NCBI RefSeq assembly: GCF_000332455.1
Contig: NZ_AOGY02000069.1
Location: 1 to 64,000, forward strand
Length of the DNA stretch: 64,000 nucleotides
Source: Leptospira vanthielii serovar Holland str. Waz Holland = ATCC 700522
Lineage (GTDB): Bacteria; Spirochaetota; Leptospiria; Leptospirales; Leptospiraceae
Direction of reading: 5' to 3'
Positions 63,160 to 64,000 of the stretch are shown here, one piece after another (within the stretch, counting starts at the first letter, position 1; each line of letters opens with the position of its first letter). Position numbers and translations under genes: made by a program. Under the pieces are notes generated by a model. It had not been told where the DNA came from. It worked only from the letters and a program-made list of their open reading frames with translations, and did not search any database.

Positions 63160-63432
63160 ATATTTGGAATAGTCCTAAAATTTACTCGGAATCGGCAAGT
63201 TAGAAATAATATAAATTCAGTCTAAACTTAGAATCATTTCAATTGTGTATAAATGATACAATTTGGCTGTTCCTTGTCCGTTCCCAACTCCTCTTTGGGT
63301 TGTAGAATCAACAATTTAGGGCAAATGGATGTCTCCCCCATTTTATGGCAGTGACAAAGTGGAAAAACCTACCTTTTTTCGCTCTTGGCACGATTTATGC
63401 TTATCACTGTTTTAGACCTTAAGGAGTTGTAT

Positions 63433-63780
63433 ATGTTGAATACAAGAAGAACCGATCGAATTGAATCTTTGGATTGGGATGATTTGGTCTTAAAACTTTT
63501 TTCTATTAATCACACACCAGAATTCCTTTTAGCAAAAATTGGGAATATTTCGGAACTCGGTGTGAGTGGAAGTATAGATAAGGACATCGAACTGAATGAC
63601 CGTGACCTTGTGGCAGGAATCATTGAAAGTGATTTAACTAGATCCCGTATTTCCTTTAAGGGGAAAATTGCTTGGAGAAAGGAAACAGACCAAGGCCTAC
63701 TCTTTGGAATCAAATTTTCAGAAGAGCTGATCCTTCCCAATTTTATCATTGCTCGGTCCATGGCGGAATCCGCAGCTTAA
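63433..63780 (+). CDS. PilZ-domain protein
   Basis: 115 residues from the ATG at 63433, which has a strong AAGGAG site; a longer frame from 63385 is discarded. The c-di-GMP-binding pattern is present: RRTDR near the N-terminus and NISELGVSGSI about 35 residues later, then a beta-barrel ending in LLFGIKFSEEL. A stand-alone c-di-GMP receptor. The 273 bp upstream hold no gene and no promoter I can define. Confidence 0.82.
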   Translation: MLNTRRTDRIESLDWDDLVLKLFSINHTPEFLLAKIGNISELGVSGSIDKDIELNDRDLVAGIIESDLTRSRISFKGKIAWRKETDQGLLFGIKFSEELILPNFIIARSMAESAA

Positions 63781-63795
63781 AAGAGAAAAAAATCA

Positions 63796-63839
63796 GGATT
63801 CAAGGTTAGATTCCTACGAGAATCTCTCGATTTGAATCC
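63796..63839 (+). terminator. nested hairpin between PilZ gene and argF
   Basis: GGATTCAA (63796-63803) pairs with TTGAATCC (63832-63839), enclosing a second stem AGATTC (63808-63813) with GAATCT (63820-63825). It could terminate the PilZ transcript or sit in the argF leader, 28 bp before its ATG. No T run follows. Confidence 0.5.
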
Positions 63840-63867
63840 GATTCGATCCGATATTAGTTGGGAAGCT

Positions 63868-64000
63868 ATGTCCCAAGTTAAACATTTGATATCTTGGCAA
63901 GATTGGAGTGACGGAGAAATCCGTGAACTTCTAGAATTTGCAGTCTATGTAAAGAAAAATCGAGTTTATTTTTCAGGACATATGGCCGGCCGTTCTCTTG
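63868..64000 (+). CDS. argF: ornithine carbamoyltransferase, N-terminal part
   Basis: The first 44 codons of a gene that runs off the window. MSQVKHLISWQDWSDGEIRE and LLEFAVYVKKNR match the start of the ornithine/aspartate carbamoyltransferase family; the following YFSGHMAGRSL corresponds to the stretch just before the carbamoyl-phosphate loop. Ornithine rather than aspartate specificity is a likelihood, not proven, since the active-site loops lie beyond the end. Confidence 0.65.
   Translation, partial: MSQVKHLISWQDWSDGEIRELLEFAVYVKKNRVYFSGHMAGRSL

Overview
This 64-kb window is a spirochaete chromosome segment, almost certainly Leptospira. The evidence is the gene content (Fe-S-linked and 7TM-linked class III cyclases, CheA-CheB-CheY next to ScpA-ScpB, many spirochaete-type lipoproteins), a moderately AT-rich composition and frequent 1-4 bp gene overlaps. 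A class II-like photolyase and a large environmental-sensing repertoire suggest an environmental (L. biflexa-type) rather than host-restricted species; that last point is inference. No CRISPR array, rRNA or prophage was seen. There is one tRNA (Val-GAC).

Layout. 1-746 is a decay zone: the 3' end of a frameshifted IS30-type transposase, a frameshifted PIN toxin and its frameshifted RHH antitoxin. 746-8725 holds envelope/TPR/FN3-like proteins, an alkaline-phosphatase-superfamily enzyme and a methyltransferase. 8772-14565 holds a compact UvrD-like helicase, tRNA-Val and a cell-surface O-acylation cluster (membrane protein, two SGNH-like proteins, MBOAT). 14695-32227 is one long minus-strand block. 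In transcription order it carries an alpha/beta hydrolase with its TetR regulator and twin operators; thrS, a gene of unknown function, infC-rpmI-rplT; a coiled-coil gene, zapA and 5-FCL; cheW-cheA-cheB-cheY; scpA-scpB; pheA-tyrA; NamZ; and LemA.

32382-38793 carries a 2Fe-2S/class III cyclase split by a -1 frameshift, an SbmA/YddA-type ABC protein whose ATPase domain has lost its catalytic motifs, and an overlapping giant GH94-like protein. 38861-40614 is amt-glnK behind a recognisable sigma-54 promoter. 40910-48221 holds photolyase-clpS, a 7TM cyclase, an RNA uracil methyltransferase, a SpoIID-like lipoprotein and an HDOD protein.

The most unusual region is 48253-56182. It is a minus-strand operon for a membrane complex related to complex I and group 4 [NiFe] hydrogenases. 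Its catalytic subunits have lost the NiFe-binding cysteines and all cysteines of the proximal Fe-S cluster, and keep a single ferredoxin-type cluster. The HyfE/NuoK-like gene has an in-frame TGA. The operon ends in a cyclase with a pseudo-receiver domain. This looks like an Ehr-type (energy-converting hydrogenase-related) complex in an extreme, cofactor-poor form.

56221-64000 holds a LolD/MacB-like exporter pair, two unknown genes, pyrE behind a leader with competing hairpins, a dihaem peroxidase lipoprotein, a PilZ protein and the start of argF. All assignments come from reading motifs by eye; no database search was run.
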